6,246 nt of DNA, taken from positions 1 through 6,246 of the forward strand of contig JAFARV010000842.1 of the NCBI GenBank assembly GCA_019245255.1. The letters are read 5' to 3'. This stretch comes from Acidobacteriaceae bacterium (GTDB taxonomy: Bacteria; Acidobacteriota; Terriglobia; Bryobacterales; Bryobacteraceae). Made by a program: the position numbers and the translations under genes. Shown here in pieces: positions 6,093 through 6,246 of the stretch. Each line of letters opens with the position of its first letter. The stretch's first letter is position 1. The notes beneath the pieces were generated by a model. The model was given only the letters and a program-made list of their open reading frames with translations. It searched no databases and had not been told where the DNA came from.

Positions 6093-6246
6093 AGCTGCAA
6101 ACTCTCCCGCGGGCTGAATCTGCAGCAACGGCGAGCGCGCAGACTTGCCTTGAGCCATGGACTGTTCAAAGTACGTTTTGAGCTTCGATGCGGCAGCCTT
6201 GCCGACTGAAGTGACAATCTCCTGCTCCGATGCCTGGCGCACTCGT
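6051..6246 (-). CDS. uvrC: C-terminal end of a UvrC-like protein (partial, 5' part off the right edge)
   Basis: Only 64 codons and the TAG stop are visible; the frame stays open to the window edge. The first 25 or so residues (RVRQASEQEIVTSVGKAAAS, then KLKTYF) match the pattern of the last helix-hairpin-helix of UvrC, the nuclease subunit of UvrABC nucleotide excision repair: in UvrC, 'GSV..ΦxxAS.EE(L/I)' leads into a 'V.G...A..Φ...' hairpin near the C-terminus. A roughly 38-residue hydrophilic tail without recognised motif follows, which is longer than in E. coli UvrC. The GTG at 6242 is internal and unlikely to be a start. The last 42 bp overlap the convergent phosphoesterase gene. With so little sequence another helix-hairpin-helix protein cannot be excluded. 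Confidence 0.55.
   Translation of the reverse strand, partial: RVRQASEQEIVTSVGKAAASKLKTYFEQSMAQGKSARSPLLQIQPAGEFAASEADKEPHPEHVG

Overview
The window is gene-dense bacterial chromosome with moderately high GC and almost no intergenic DNA. It holds six protein genes plus the tail of a seventh. The gene set and protein flavour suggest an Acidobacteriota-like soil bacterium: an acidobacterial-looking PfkB kinase, a GT-C membrane protein, and a UvrC tail of the type I associate with that phylum. This placement is a recollection-based guess and no marker gene confirms it.

Left part (1-4152, minus strand). Four tightly packed genes read right to left: a PfkB-family sugar/nucleoside kinase, a polytopic GT-C-type glycosyltransferase-like membrane protein, a diaminopimelate-epimerase-like protein, and a nucleotide-sugar dehydrogenase of the WbpA/TviB type that runs off the left edge. 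Every junction overlaps: up to 119 bp, 4 bp (ATGA) and 14 bp. This points to one translationally coupled operon, probably for cell-envelope or surface-polysaccharide building blocks. The most notable point is that the DapF-like protein has serine at both positions where DapF carries its two catalytic cysteines.

Middle (4153-4224). This short divergent control region is the only real intergenic gap. Its edges form a near-perfect inverted repeat in which each arm carries TACAAT, a plausible -10 box for each direction. The boxes lie so close to the start codons that both mRNAs would be leaderless or nearly so.

Right part (about 4225-6092, plus strand). Two consecutive calcineurin-like metallophosphoesterases of different subfamilies overlap by 13 bp. 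The first is membrane-anchored (YkuE/LpxG-like) and the second is a small soluble YfcE/MJ0936-like enzyme. The second converges on, and overlaps by 42 bp, the 3' end of a minus-strand gene (6051-6246, partial) that looks like the C-terminal helix-hairpin-helix of UvrC.

No tRNA, rRNA, CRISPR array, insertion sequence or clear intrinsic terminator was seen.
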